Shown piece by piece: positions 47,401 through 55,347 of a DNA stretch of 64,000 bases (the stretch's first letter is position 1; each line of letters opens with the position of its first letter). The DNA comes from Sabethes cyaneus. Lineage: Eukaryota; Arthropoda; Insecta; Diptera; Culicidae. The stretch covers positions 55,717,544 to 55,781,543 of the forward strand of contig NC_071354.1 in NCBI RefSeq assembly GCF_943734655.1, given 5' to 3'. The translations under genes were made by a program, and so were the position numbers. The notes beneath the pieces were generated by a model that saw nothing but the letters and a program-made list of their open reading frames with translations, made no database searches and was not told the DNA's origin.

Positions 47401-49485
47401 CATCCATTAGCTTCGGAATGGACCACGAATCTAGTAAAACAGTCAATATACTGACTTAATTTGTTTTTGATTATCCTTATGCATTAAACTTAGTTTTAAA
47501 TCGAGCAATTATATTTTTATAAATAGTGCGCAATTTCCAATACATGCTCCTTTTCGGATTCTTCTCGTGGTTGATAGTTTAATAACTGTCCTCCTATACT
47601 TCTCAATGCTCTATGCCGTCGTCAAACAACTTTATAATATGCGTCCTAGGATCTAGGATGAAAAATCATCAAAATCTATCGTCACGCAAATTTTACTTTA
47701 ACATTAGCCCCAACTATGACCAGCATTCTCAAATATTGACTTACAACAGAGCATCCCTCGAACAAGCAAGTATTTTTATGGGGCATTCACCTCCTATCGT
47801 TAAAAAGCGCCCCTTGACGAACACGGAGACATTCCCAACCAACAATAAATTTGACTGCTACAGCATGCGACAAATGGGAGCGTGCGTGTTTTGTCTGTTT
47901 GTCTCTGGAAACAAGTTACCCAATCAACTCATTCATTAAATTTCTGAGTGTGCAGATCTACAACAATGGTTTTCCATTCTAGATAAAATTCTAGATAAAA
48001 TCAATTTGCACTTTACGTTGGTTTGAACGATACTTTTGCACGGTTGATTTGTTTCTGAATTGTGAATATTTAACTTAAACCAAGTTATGAGTACGATAGG
48101 TATGAATTGCGATAATTATATACCAACTGAAATATTGACAGATAGAAATGTCATAGTGCAAGTGGTAGCTAGACATGTATGTACAACACATTTATTGAAT
48201 GTTTTTAAATATTCAACCTAAATAATAACCATGGAAGGAAATCCTCTCAATACTTTTTGAAACGGTGGTTCTACAATTGACGAAGGAACGGTAGGGGAAA
48301 TGAAGAATTTTTGTTTGAATGGAGGGGAAAGAGTGGAAAGGTGAGGGGGGGGGGGGGGGTTATTCGTAGCTACGCTTAACAAGTTGTCGTTGTTACTCCT
48401 ACCTTTTGTCTAATACTGGAAGGTGCATGGTCCACTCTTCCCCTACATTCAAAAAAAATTATTCATTACTTTCCCCTACCGTCCCATCATCAATTGTAGA
48501 ACCACAGTTTAAAAAAATAATAATATATGTTTGACCGCATTTCAAGGTCAAGACTAAAAAAACACGATGCTTTATCTAAATCCTCTTAGTTCAGCATTCC
48601 CCGTGAACGTGAATATTCGATTAACAAACTCATGTGAAATTTACAAATTAACGAAATGAATGTTTGGAGCATTTCCCTTACCCATATCACTCGTGTCAAT
48701 TTGTGAAACATTTTTTGCAGAACTGTCCTTTATTTATGCTTTACTTGGATCATTCTATATATGTATATTCAGAACTATCATTGTAACTCATCCAATGTTA
48801 ATGCTATTCTGCTGAACGAATAGCTGAACGAATTCGAGTCGAACTACAATTGCGGAAACAAAACAGAAAATAGGAAAAACTATTTTCACAAGCCATATGG
48901 ACAATAATAACACCTCAAAACCAGAAGCCCATGGCAATTATTCTTTCCCAATTGTTCCGATTGCTTCCATTCAGCCAGATTTCCTCCCGAATAATTGAAA
49001 CTAATTTCGCATTGATACCTACCGATGATTGCATTGCTGACAGGCAAAGCATTCCAAATGATACACGTTGTTTTTGGCACGCATCACCATCTCGAACGCC
49101 GGTATCACTTTGTTGCACGCCGCACAATATCCGGTAGTACCGAACAGTCTCAGATAGTCTCGCTTACACAGTATTAGGTTTGCTTTAGTATACAGGGTTG
49201 AGCCGACCTCGCCGAGCCGGCAATCACAGCAGCCGCACTTGAGGCAGTCCTCGTGCCAAAATAGGTCCAGGGCTTTCAGCAGGAAACGTTCCGTAATGCG
49301 CTTCCCGCAGCCGGCGCAGTCCTTTGCCAGACCGGTGTTGCCCATAAGGTTCGGGGCGGACGAGACCGATGATTGGATTGCCGGTGCGTTCGGTGTAACT
49401 GTCGTGTGTCCCATAGTTGTAACACTGGCGGTGTTGAGGCTTCGAGTTGACTGCACATTGACTGGGTGATCGTTGATCGGTTCCA
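26073..49485 (-). CDS. Bx: LIM-only transcriptional regulator, Beadex/dLMO (5' end not found)
   Basis: Bx/LMO proteins hold two LIM domains and no DNA-binding domain; in flies Bx competes with Apterous for the cofactor Chip/LDB. Exons in gene order are 49485-49023, 40715-40574 and 26420-26073, giving at least 316 residues. Counting from the first complete codon (E), LIM1 uses C56, C59, H77, C80, C83, C86, C106, D109; LIM2 uses C120, C123, H142, C145, C148, C151, C170, D173. LIM2 is split between two exons (CG|GTAGGT joined to CAG|G). The tail (202-316) is rich in Q, H, P and ends DDGSSGYGSPDSETFETPSSQ-like (stop at 26073). Introns are 14.2 and 8.3 kb. The first exon begins with a split codon (xTG), so an upstream exon is missing or supplies the A of ATG. 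Confidence 0.92.
26421..29641. other. Bx intron, 3' part: no repeat or gene recognised
   Basis: AT-rich intronic sequence, relatively free of recognisable transposons compared with the rest of the intron. It has TAATTA-type homeodomain-like words (for example 26625-26650, 27335-27355). It could hold Bx regulatory DNA, but nothing in the sequence proves it. Confidence 0.3.
29642..29996 (-). repeat. tRNA-derived SINE-like element, copy 2 (left arm of hairpin)
   Basis: The - strand carries the A box (29972-29982) and B box GGTTCAAATCC (29919-29929), then the same body and C-rich tract as copy 1. It lies head-to-head with copy 3, about 24 bases apart. Confidence 0.8.
30007..30296 (+). repeat. 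tRNA-derived SINE-like element, copy 3 (right arm of hairpin)
   Basis: A box at 30007-30017 and B box GGTTCAAATCC at 30060-30070, then the body with poly-C (30174-30184). It is nearly the exact inverse of copy 2, so the pair forms a hairpin with arms of roughly 290 bases. The tail stops where a mariner relic begins. Confidence 0.8.
30820..31620 (+). pseudogene. BEL/Pao retrotransposon integrase fragment (C-terminal pol)
   Basis: Near 30838 the frame reads HTGIDYFGSMEVAIG, the BEL/Pao integrase start, then stops and resumes. 30950-31456 is open for 168 codons and holds YRDRGTNFIGSKRELK (integrase D region), SPHLGGSWERLIQSVKR (catalytic E region) and NARPLSHV. A frame change near 31385 leads to NHFWKRWMREYLPEV, then NDIVLIADPDLSKNCWPKG and VIGMAIRDGQLRTV, the usual BEL/Pao C-terminal tail. 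Gag, protease, RT and RNase H are absent. Stops and shifts show it is not functional. Confidence 0.85.
31688..31990 (+). repeat. Putative BEL/Pao LTR remnant
   Basis: Right after the integrase end comes a purine-rich stretch (CTGGGGGAGA) and then TGTGAATGGAGTG, a plausible polypurine tract and TG start of a 3' LTR. AATAAA-like signals occur near 31787, 31800 and 31828. No second LTR is present for comparison, so this is position-based. Confidence 0.4.
32365..33245 (-). pseudogene. RTE-type LINE relic in the Bx intron
   Basis: Reading from 33245 down on the - strand: RT region near ATDQSYVGTS, then IGLKINAWKTKYMKGRGSKE, DEFVYFGSLVSADNN, MYKTLFRPVVLYGLEA, ESGEWRRHMNHALLALLGE and the C-terminal NDPTSTGKTGVQ-type segment. 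Shifts and a duplicated or lost block near 32650-32700 show decay. It is the same family as 15530-16391. Confidence 0.8.
33448..33545 (+). pseudogene. Possible RNase H scrap
   Basis: A short + frame reads IFTDGSMLF, then VCSGAGGL, resembling the first motif (TDGS...GAG) of retroelement RNase H. Nothing recognisable follows, so it may be coincidence. Confidence 0.3.
33546..34974. other. Bx intron: no recognised gene
   Basis: No frame resembles a protein. CAGGGTTACCAG at 34605-34616 could be a transposon tip, but I could not pair it with a partner. Confidence 0.3.
34975..35830 (-). pseudogene. RTE-type LINE scraps, broken into two parts
   Basis: Part 1 (34975-35062) translates on - to VRKTVLFNNPTGTQNRGALR, the C-terminal signature. 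Part 2 (about 35330-35830) contains reversed pieces of the middle region such as LIRPVVFMDL and SAKRFHPLANE, and the RT active-site neighbourhood near 35740. Between them, 35160-35330 is unrelated TACGT-rich sequence ending TCTACTGTA, perhaps the tip of a Tigger-like element. Confidence 0.6.
35831..39608. other. Bx intron: no recognised gene or transposon
   Basis: A long AT-rich stretch with frames of 60-90 codons that look random. A CATCAT microsatellite lies at about 38101-38131, and 37640-38420 has higher GC than its surroundings. It could hold regulatory DNA, but no specific site is supportable. Confidence 0.3.
39609..40016 (+). CDS. Orphan 135-codon frame opposite to Bx
   Basis: The frame translates to a 135-residue protein with no domain I recognise. 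The second half (from about residue 58, TGFLRCTAWAE) sits in GC-richer sequence than its surroundings and has a coherent mix of residues ending AAFERAH. AATAAA follows at 40132. No signal peptide, membrane segment or zinc motif is seen. It could be a piece of a decayed repeat, an antisense gene or chance; I lean to the first or last. Confidence 0.2.
   Translation: MTVFQNLKLTEIFFTTTGEGILCFQLPGIRHPYVSRDKLVIYIRDAPFNVTCVRLNLTGFLRCTAWAENTTRHHQWRGGAHDLYLSFLFPDGKADSCLAGHPDEEATYLQHTDIPAKSIRLPPKSSDVAAFERAH
40574..40715 (-). CDS. Bx: Bx exon: end of LIM2
   Basis: This 142-base exon is too short and broken by its context to show as a free frame. The acceptor TTTATTGCAG lies just above 40715 and the donor CAG|GTAAAA at 40574. 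It completes the split R codon, then encodes FCVGDRFYLCDNKILCEYDY with the last LIM2 zinc ligands (C, D), then EERLVFASMACNPSSLAH and a phase-0 end at SNLQ. The LIM2 match is the decisive evidence. Confidence 0.93.
41075..41290 (-). pseudogene. Mariner transposase C-terminal fragment
   Basis: The - strand reads RFHPPHSSDFVPSEFHIFW, then GLSEQHFDN, matching the mariner motif around the third catalytic residue (HPPYSPDLAPSD-like), followed by a diverged C-terminus. It abuts the 3' end of the RTE relic at 41291, and the two share one open frame by chance. Confidence 0.65.
41291..44000 (-). pseudogene. Near full-length RTE-type LINE relic
   Basis: From 44000 downward on -: endonuclease start (IRTWNEN near 43830), FEVMGKMQDRVMDWKA (near 43610), IVIGNMNAQVGREV (near 43410) and TWNQIDHF (near 43230). 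These are followed by the RT (FVNFRAAYDTAEREHRWQIM near 42150; GLIRATLEGVMCYVRVS), IQRRIQA-type sequence near 41650 and the C-terminal NSSGSRNRGAQHGRWLDQ near 41440. Many stops and shifts are present. The endonuclease GDMN motif reads GNMN, losing a catalytic Asp. It is the longest RTE copy in the window. Confidence 0.82.
44001..44630. other. Bx intron: unassigned
   Basis: About 44000-44100 may still belong to the 5' end of the RTE relic. The rest shows no gene or repeat I recognise. Confidence 0.3.
44631..46485. mobile_element. TA-flanked MITE (copy 1), split near its right tip
   Basis: 44631-45287 matches, in inverse orientation, the 658-bp unit at 53011-53668 along its whole length (shared phrases CCGTCGTAGTAAGG, TTCTTCTTCGTCGCAC, GAAGCAGCAACATA). 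The tips are GGGTTTATTTC and, inverted, GGGTATGTTGC. The preceding TA is at 44629-44630. A 1.2-kb pogo-like element sits at the TA of the right tip; the last bases (CCCC) resume after it at 46480. Confidence 0.75.
45288..46477. mobile_element. 1.2-kb TA-flanked non-autonomous transposon, pogo-like tips
   Basis: Left tip CCGTGAATTCGGGTGAAATT and right tip (inverted) CCGTCGATTCGGGCGAAATT continue into GATCA. TA flanks both (45286-45287, 46478-46479). The word GGGTGAAATTGATCA recurs inside (about 45487 and 46437). No transposase frame is present. Host sequence on both sides rejoins into the MITE tip seen intact at 53011. Confidence 0.8.
46725..47128. mobile_element. 404-bp pogo/Tigger-like MITE
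   Basis: Tips CAGTGGACCCCCGTTCGTTT and, inverted from the right, CCGTGGACCCCCGTTCGTTT, with TA at 46723-46724 and 47129-47130. Subterminal AACGGGGTT blocks occur on both sides. Tigger/pogo elements have this kind of tip and duplication. Non-coding. Confidence 0.85.
47131..48250. other. Bx intron: unassigned
   Basis: A 108-codon + frame at 47613-47939 shows no domain. No repeat was recognised. Confidence 0.3.
48251..48545. repeat. Fold-back derivative of the SINE-like family (no tRNA head)
   Basis: The left part (48251-48430) is the SINE body on the - strand, including the G run at about 48344-48358. The right part (48433-48545) is the tail half on the + strand, ending GACCGCATTTCAAGGTCA. 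The A and B boxes are gone and the junction is at TGCATGGTCCACTC. It is an inverted pair, like 29642-30296, but deleted in the middle. Confidence 0.7.
48546..49022. other. Bx intron next to the LIM1 exon
   Basis: Unique AT-rich sequence containing the donor side of the intron (GTAGGTATC on -, starting 49022). No other feature was seen. Confidence 0.35.
49023..49485 (-). CDS. Bx: Bx exon: N-terminal region, LIM1 and most of LIM2
   Basis: The exon is bounded by the acceptor TTCTATTTTCAG (just above 49485) and the donor CG|GTAGGT (49023/49022). It starts with the last two bases of a codon (TG). If the previous exon ends in A, the protein would start MEPINDHPVNVQ; otherwise the frame continues upstream. 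It encodes a 55-residue S/T/N-rich lead, a complete LIM1 (CAGCGKRI ... CKRDY) and LIM2 up to CNHR. LIM1 is close to vertebrate LMO1/LMO3. Confidence 0.93.
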
Positions 49486-51388
49486 CTGAAAATAGAAGAA
49501 CAGAATATTCGTTCCGTAAGTTAGTTTTGCAGGATACAGATTGAGGTGTACACTGTGTTTATTTTTCATGCAAATCGTTTAGCATTATTGTGTTGTTTCA
49601 ACAAATCAGTTCTATGCGCTCGCATTACATTTTTTCTCTTGCCTGAGCACAATACCCTCCATTTCCCACGTGATAGATTTATCCCCAATTTCAATCAACC
49701 AATTCCATTATTATTTGAATCATCCCAGTTACCCTTTCCTGTCGGGCAGATCATTCTGCAGCTGCTCTTTCCATTTTCCCATTTTCTACAGCCGCTCTCT
49801 GTACATACGCTGCTGCTGTAGCTGTAGTCCGATGCAAACCGAGAAGATTGAAGCGACATTTGCAAAGAGAAATATTTTTCGAAAAAATGTGTTGCAAATA
49901 AACTGATGTAATTCTGTAGCCTATTCCCGAGGAATAGCAATAATTATGTAACTTCGTTATTTTATTTTCCGTGAGGTTAAATCCGCGAAACACTTTTATT
50001 TGATTAACAATCGATACCTTTCTAGGGTTTATATTTAAATTTCTCAACCTTTATACACACAAATTCCGCATAGCGCCCTACCGCGTAGCACGCCAATATA
50101 CCTTCTGCCTTAGACAGACGGCCACATATCACGTCGACCGACGGCACATCCTTTTTTACTTTCTTCATTTCCGACTTTCAGCTCCTTCCTCTTGCGGTTG
50201 ATTGGGCTGCACACTTTTCCCATTTCCAATTTTCTTCGCCATTCATCGTCCAACACATACATACAGACAAACATACATACATACGCTCCGGGTGCGAGAA
50301 GTTCTGCACTGACCGCACCTGAGCAATTCATTTCTTCGGGTATCGAACCCGAATTGTAGTGCCGAGGTGTTCGGAAAATGGAAACATTCCTTTGATTTCG
50401 CATGTTGAGGAATACGTATTGACCGCAACCCGCCGCGTCGTCGCCCGCGAACAAAGAGAGATCAATAAAACTTCAATGATAATAGGAAAGTTTTCTTCAT
50501 TTTGGTCTTCCTATATTCAATTTCGATTGAGTAGAATCTCGGTTCTACTCCCTACCACAACGTAGGGTTTTCAGTAAGTTAGGTAACATCGGGTGAAATT
50601 AAGAAAAAGCTAATTTTAAAAGGCTACATTAAAAATATAAAATTAAACATAATCTTAGGAGCGTTACTGGAAATTTAAAAATGGCACAGAATTATAGGTT
50701 TTTCCGCTAGACCTAGTCGCGTCCAGAAGTGATAAAAAATGCCGGAAGGCCAATTTCGAACCGCTCTAATAGAGAAGCAACTGTCGCGTCTGTTCAAATT
50801 TACATCAGCGCTGCCAATGCAACCATAAACCGACAGCAGCTTGAATCGGTATGCTACTTTGTACTACTGCTGCTACGTAGTACTACTTTTCGCGCCGGTT
50901 GAGGGTGCTCTTAATTACAAATTTCGTTCTCTCGCCGTAATTCCGTCCTGCGTCTTGAGATTGCACTCTTGCTCTTGAAATTATTTAATTAAAATCCCGT
51001 CATGCAGATGTTGATTTTAAGATAATTATTATTGAGAAAAGTAATTAGCATTAATTGCATAGCATGCAATGAATAAGTAATTAGATAGTGAATATTTTGT
51101 ACTCATTAGTTAACATCTTACATGAGCACTGCGGAAGTTTTCCGTGGTTGGTAAGCGATTTGTGCTAGTACCTATCGTCTATACAGAAACAGGGCATACA
51201 TATATGGAGGGTGAAGATTTGCAGTACCCACTTATAGTTATTTTGTTTTTGAGGTTCTATAAGTTTTGTCAAAGGTGAGCTGGTTACCTATTCGATATGG
51301 AACATTTCAACAAAACATATTTGTAGTTGTATTTAGGAAAAATATCCGAGTGGAATTATTTGCCACCTCAATGCACAATGGTCAGTGG
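49486..51388. other. Upstream flank of the visible Bx exons; possible 5' intron
   Basis: This should be Bx intron or 5' flank. A CATA microsatellite lies at about 50258-50285. No exon with a matching donor and a start codon could be identified. Frames here are short and repetitive. Confidence 0.35.
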
Positions 51389-52728
51389 GTAAAAAATGCG
51401 TAATTTCAAGGGTGATGTCTTTGGACAACTTTATTAATAAAGTATAGCGCATCTTTCTACACAATTACCGTGAATTCACCTATAAGGGTGATGCAAACTC
51501 TTGTTTTTTTTAATTAATATTTTCAAAAAAAAATTCCTCCCGACAATTGCAGAACATACCAAAATAAGCAACTTTGCAGAATATAGTAACTATCTATCTC
51601 TTACTGGTTGCGAAATATAACGATGTATTTAAAAAGAGCACTAAAAAATCAATTATGCTCGATAACTTTGCACATGATTTTTTTTATTACTTTCAAATGT
51701 TCTACAAAATTATTCAGTATGTCAAATGCACTGTTTGTTTAAAGACTTTTTGCCGCTAGGACACATATTTAACGAGTTATGAAATATTTGAGAAAATAAT
51801 TTCGCACTACTCAAAAAAAAATTTTAATTTACGGCAACTTCTGGCAAACTAACAGCTTTGATAGGAAAGTACTATGTTTAGTCTACAACAAAAATCCGTC
51901 AAGAGATCTCCAAAGCATCCTCGGGAGAATATAATTGAAAAGTGTGTTACTTTTTGATAAGATATTTTATAACTCATTAAATATGCATCTTAGCAAAAAA
52001 CGGTCTTCACAGAAAATGTGTATTTTAACATACAGAATAACTTTGTAGGACATTTGAAAGCAATTAAAAAATCGTGTGCAAAGTTATTGAACATAATGGA
52101 GTTTTAGGTGCTTTGTTTCAATAAATTATTATATTTGTAAAACATTAAGAAATAGATAGTTAATATATTTATCAAAGTTGCTTCTACAACTTTTCCGAAA
52201 AAAAATTTTTTTTGAGGGTTTGTGTCATCCTAATATGTGAATTCACTGCTACTCTAATAGTGTAACAGAATACGCTATATTTTTGTAATAAACTTCTCCA
52301 AACAGGGATGGTCCAATCACTTTCACTCAATTTTGTTTCATTTGACAGTACCGTCTCAGCCGAGCAAAATTTGACAAAGTCCTTTATGGGACATTTGTAG
52401 AATTAGTTATTATCTACAATTTTATCAAGTAAAGTTTTGCTGTTTCTTTTATAGTTGCGGAGCTACATTGCTAGTACCTCATAATTAACTAAAAAAACAG
52501 TCATTTAGTTTCTAATGAGGTACTAGCATTATAGCTCCGTAACTACAAAAGATATAGCAAAACTTTATTCAGCAAAATTGTTGATAATAACTAGTTCTAC
52601 AAATATCCCATACATTACTTTGTCAAAATTTTGCTCTGCTGAGACGGTACTGTCAAACAAATCTAAATTGAGTCAAAATGATCGGACCATCCCTGTCTCC
52701 AAAGACACTATGCCTGAAAAATTACGCA
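51389..52728. repeat. Fold-back repeat unit 1 (long inverted arms), with a MITE inside
   Basis: The left arm (from TGGGTAAAAAATGCGTAATT, 51390 on, to about 51805) is the inverse of the right arm (about 51945-52728, after removing the MITE at 52303-52695). Shared words include TAACTATCTATYTCTTA, AACTTTGCACACGATTT and ATGCGCTATACTTT-like sequence. Arms are about 400 bp with a loop of about 140 bp. Non-coding. A second unit of the same family follows directly. Confidence 0.75.
52303..52695. mobile_element. Fold-back hAT-like MITE, copy 2
   Basis: Tips CAGGGATGGTCCAATCAC and, inverted, CAGGGATGGTCCGATCAT. A perfect 8-bp duplication TCTCCAAA lies at 52295-52302 and 52696-52703. The 393-bp palindromic body is homologous to 3131-3526 throughout. 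Confidence 0.88.
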
Positions 52729-52744
52729 TTTGTACGTTATAAAA

Positions 52745-54157
52745 CAACTACATATTGTAATTTTGGTGGTTTCGTTAGGGCGATACAAATTTTTGTTTAT
52801 TTAAATGCGTTCAAAGAGGTATGATGTATTTTACAAAGTTGTAGAACATATCAAAATAAGTAACTTTATTAAATACAGTAACTCTCTATCTCTTTTGCTT
52901 AATGAGCTATAAAACTGCTATCAGAAGATAAAATATTTTTCAATTGATTTTTTCGTAGATTCCTTTGGAGATCTCCTGATGGAAATATTTTTTATAGACA
53001 AAATATAGTAGGGTATGTTGCTGCTTCGTCGTAATTGTCTATTCCCGTCCAGATCATGACAAATTATTAAAAATATCCGCATTTTTATGACACACAATGC
53101 AAAACTAGTTATTCCCTAATATTTTAGTTTGTTGTCTATTATACGCGATCAATCAAAGTAAGCTGAAATCTATTTAAATGCTTTTTATCATTAAAGAAGT
53201 CCTACCAGCCAAATTTCCTACGTTTTTTTGTGCGACGAAGAAGAAAATATCGACAAATCGTTTTAATTTCCGTCATTCATAAATGACACAAGACATTGTC
53301 GTTATTCTACAACCAGGAATACTTGCCTGATCTGCAGAAATTTTGCAGAATACCATTTTACATGCCGTCCTACACAAATACATGCGCGTTAACTTCGTAA
53401 ACATTGTTGTGATTGTTCGGACGATGAAAAATTTTGATGGACGGATTTTAAAATGGCACGACAAATTTAAGAAACAAAGTCAGTTGCGTAATTTCAATAA
53501 TATACTTTAATAATCGCTTTTCAGTGATTTCAAAGTTCACGGATCGGAAGGTAAGTGTGTTTTAGTCAAATCAGCACAAGAAGTTTTGGAGTATTTATTC
53601 AATCCATCCAACAAATGATGAAAATTACAATGACTTTACTTACTACGACGGAAATTAGAAATAAACCCTACTTTTATCTAATAGGTGTCTGCTTTGCGCA
53701 AAGTTGCCCAAAAATTTTTTTTTTGAAGTGTGATTTTTTAATATATGTATGTTATAACTCAATCAATATGCGTCCTAGTGACAAACAGTATTCAGAGAAA
53801 ATGTGTATTCTAACATACTGAATAATTTTGTAGAACATTTGAAAGCAATAAAAAATCGTGTGATAAGTTATTGAGCATAATTGACTTTTAAGTGCACTTT
53901 TTAAGCACATCATTTTATTTCGCAACCATTAAGAGATAGATAATTACTATGTTGAGCAAATGTGCTTATTTTAGTATGTTCTGCAACTGTTTGGAGAAAG
54001 AGTTTTATTTAAATTATTTAAGAAAAACTAAAGTTTGTATCACCTTTATAGGTGAATTCACGGTCACCTGAATAGTGCAAAAAGATGCGGTATACTTTAT
54101 TAATAAATTTTTTTAAAGACACCACCCTTGAAATTTTTTTTACCCAATTACTAATGT
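52745..54157. repeat. Fold-back repeat unit 2, interrupted by a TA-flanked MITE
   Basis: 52780-53008 and 53671-54157 are homologous to the arms of unit 1. The right end (CACCCTTGAAATTTTTTTTACCCAATT, in part) is the inverse of 51389-51440. The unit is split by the 658-bp MITE at 53011-53668. Together the two units span about 2.8 kb and end in inverse orientation to each other. Confidence 0.7.
53011..53668. mobile_element. 658-bp TA-flanked MITE, copy 2
   Basis: Tips GGGTATGTTGC and, inverted, GGGTTTATTTC. TA at 53009-53010 and 53669-53670. It is the inverse of 44631-45287 along its length. A 63-codon - frame (53273-53464) lies inside but shows no domain. Confidence 0.75.
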
Positions 54158-54524
54158 CCGTTTTTTTTGCGATTCTGAACCACTGTGAGCTAGAGTAGCT
54201 CAAACAGACCAACAGACGAGACACTCGCATAAATTCCATTGTCCATGCAAAAACCACATGTTTCGCAACATAATCACAGCGCGCTCGACTGTTTCCAGTA
54301 TAAAACCGTGCAAATGTAAGAACCCTACAATACAAATTTTGTATTACAAAACCCTATAGAAATATACGTTACTCCGCAACATGCATGAGAGAGGGTGCAA
54401 CTGTGCTAGTATGCAAGCAAAATGTGCCGAACGATGTCTTTTAAAGGAATTTCTTCTATGTTTCATGTCAGTTTATCAATGCTTTTAGTTAATAGCGTCG
54501 TGCTGCATCAATAACATGGCTGCA
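54158..54524. other. Unassigned stretch
   Basis: No gene or repeat was recognised. Confidence 0.3.
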
Positions 54525-54960
54525 TTGTACTCGGTCCTGGGCCACTCATCGCCAATTCGTTGAGCACCTCAATTGGACTCTTCAATTCCTGATGCCTGTC
54601 GGGCTCTTAATGACAGTCGTCCGGTATTCTTGCAACGTAGTTGGCCCACAGTAGTTCTCCCGACTTTCGCCAGGTGTACGATGGGAATCACCCATCTGCA
54701 GGTACAACATCTAGTGGTTATTATGCTTGCACCACACTCCTCTCCGTTTTTCGTTTGTTTTCTACCAAAAATAGTCCGCAAAAATCTGCCATAGCTGTTC
54801 GCGCTCGACCTATCGTATGTTGCCTTGAAATCTACGAAAATATGCTGCACGAGCACGTTCTATTTCCAATAGTTTTTGAAGATTTGTCGAAGCGTGAAAA
54901 TTTCATCCGTAGCATGGGCTCCTATAAAACCCGTCTGGTACTACTCTACTGTATGATGAT
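54525..54960 (-). pseudogene. RTE-type LINE relic with a large internal deletion
   Basis: On -, HIFVDFKATYDRSSANSYGRF (RT start) runs straight into RTIFGRKQTKNGEECGASI (C-terminal third), skipping the RT core. Near 54540-54600 the end resembles the shared C-terminal segment, diverged. A GAT microsatellite (about 54954-54972) follows on the 5' side. Confidence 0.7.
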
Positions 54961-55198
54961 GATGATGATGATTTTTGATTATAGGTTCCTATTTTGCTTC
55001 CCACATTCTACCAACTTTGTCTAAGTGAAATTTAGATGAAATTTAGAGTTTAGAATTTAGATTTAGATCACTGTGGTTCAAAAAGGCAAAAAGTAGAATT
55101 TTTTTCCTAGCATGTTTTGCTATTATTTTAGCAATAGTGTTTTCAGAATAATTGTTCGTATGGATCTCTCTCATAATCTGTGAGTGTCAAAGGCAGAG
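54961..55198. other. Unassigned, includes GAT microsatellite
   Basis: A GAT/ATG repeat at about 54954-54972 and short TTTAGA repeats at 55025-55065. Nothing else. Confidence 0.35.
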
Positions 55199-55347
55199 GT
55201 ATGGCACGATTACATTGACTCAATTCAAATTCATTTGACTGTTCCGTCTCAGCCAAGCAAAATTTGAAACAGTTTTATATGGGACATTTGTAGAATTAGT
55301 TATTATCTACAATTTTGCTGACTAAATTTTTGCTGTATCTTTTGTAA
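55199..55347. mobile_element. Half copy of the hAT-like fold-back MITE
   Basis: The left half only: ATGGCACGATTACATTGACT up to TGCTGTATCTTTTGTA, homologous to 3131-3290 and 52303-52465. The right arm and duplication are lost. Confidence 0.7.

Noticed and set aside
49276..49569. A 97-codon - frame overlapping the LIM1 exon
   Set aside because: It is another frame of the same exon running into the intron; the LIM zinc ligands are in the frame used for Bx.
50110..50454. A Bx 5' exon in the 114-codon - frame
   Set aside because: It has no LIM-related sequence, contains a CATA-derived repeat, and no donor site in the phase required by the acceptor at 49485 could be defended.
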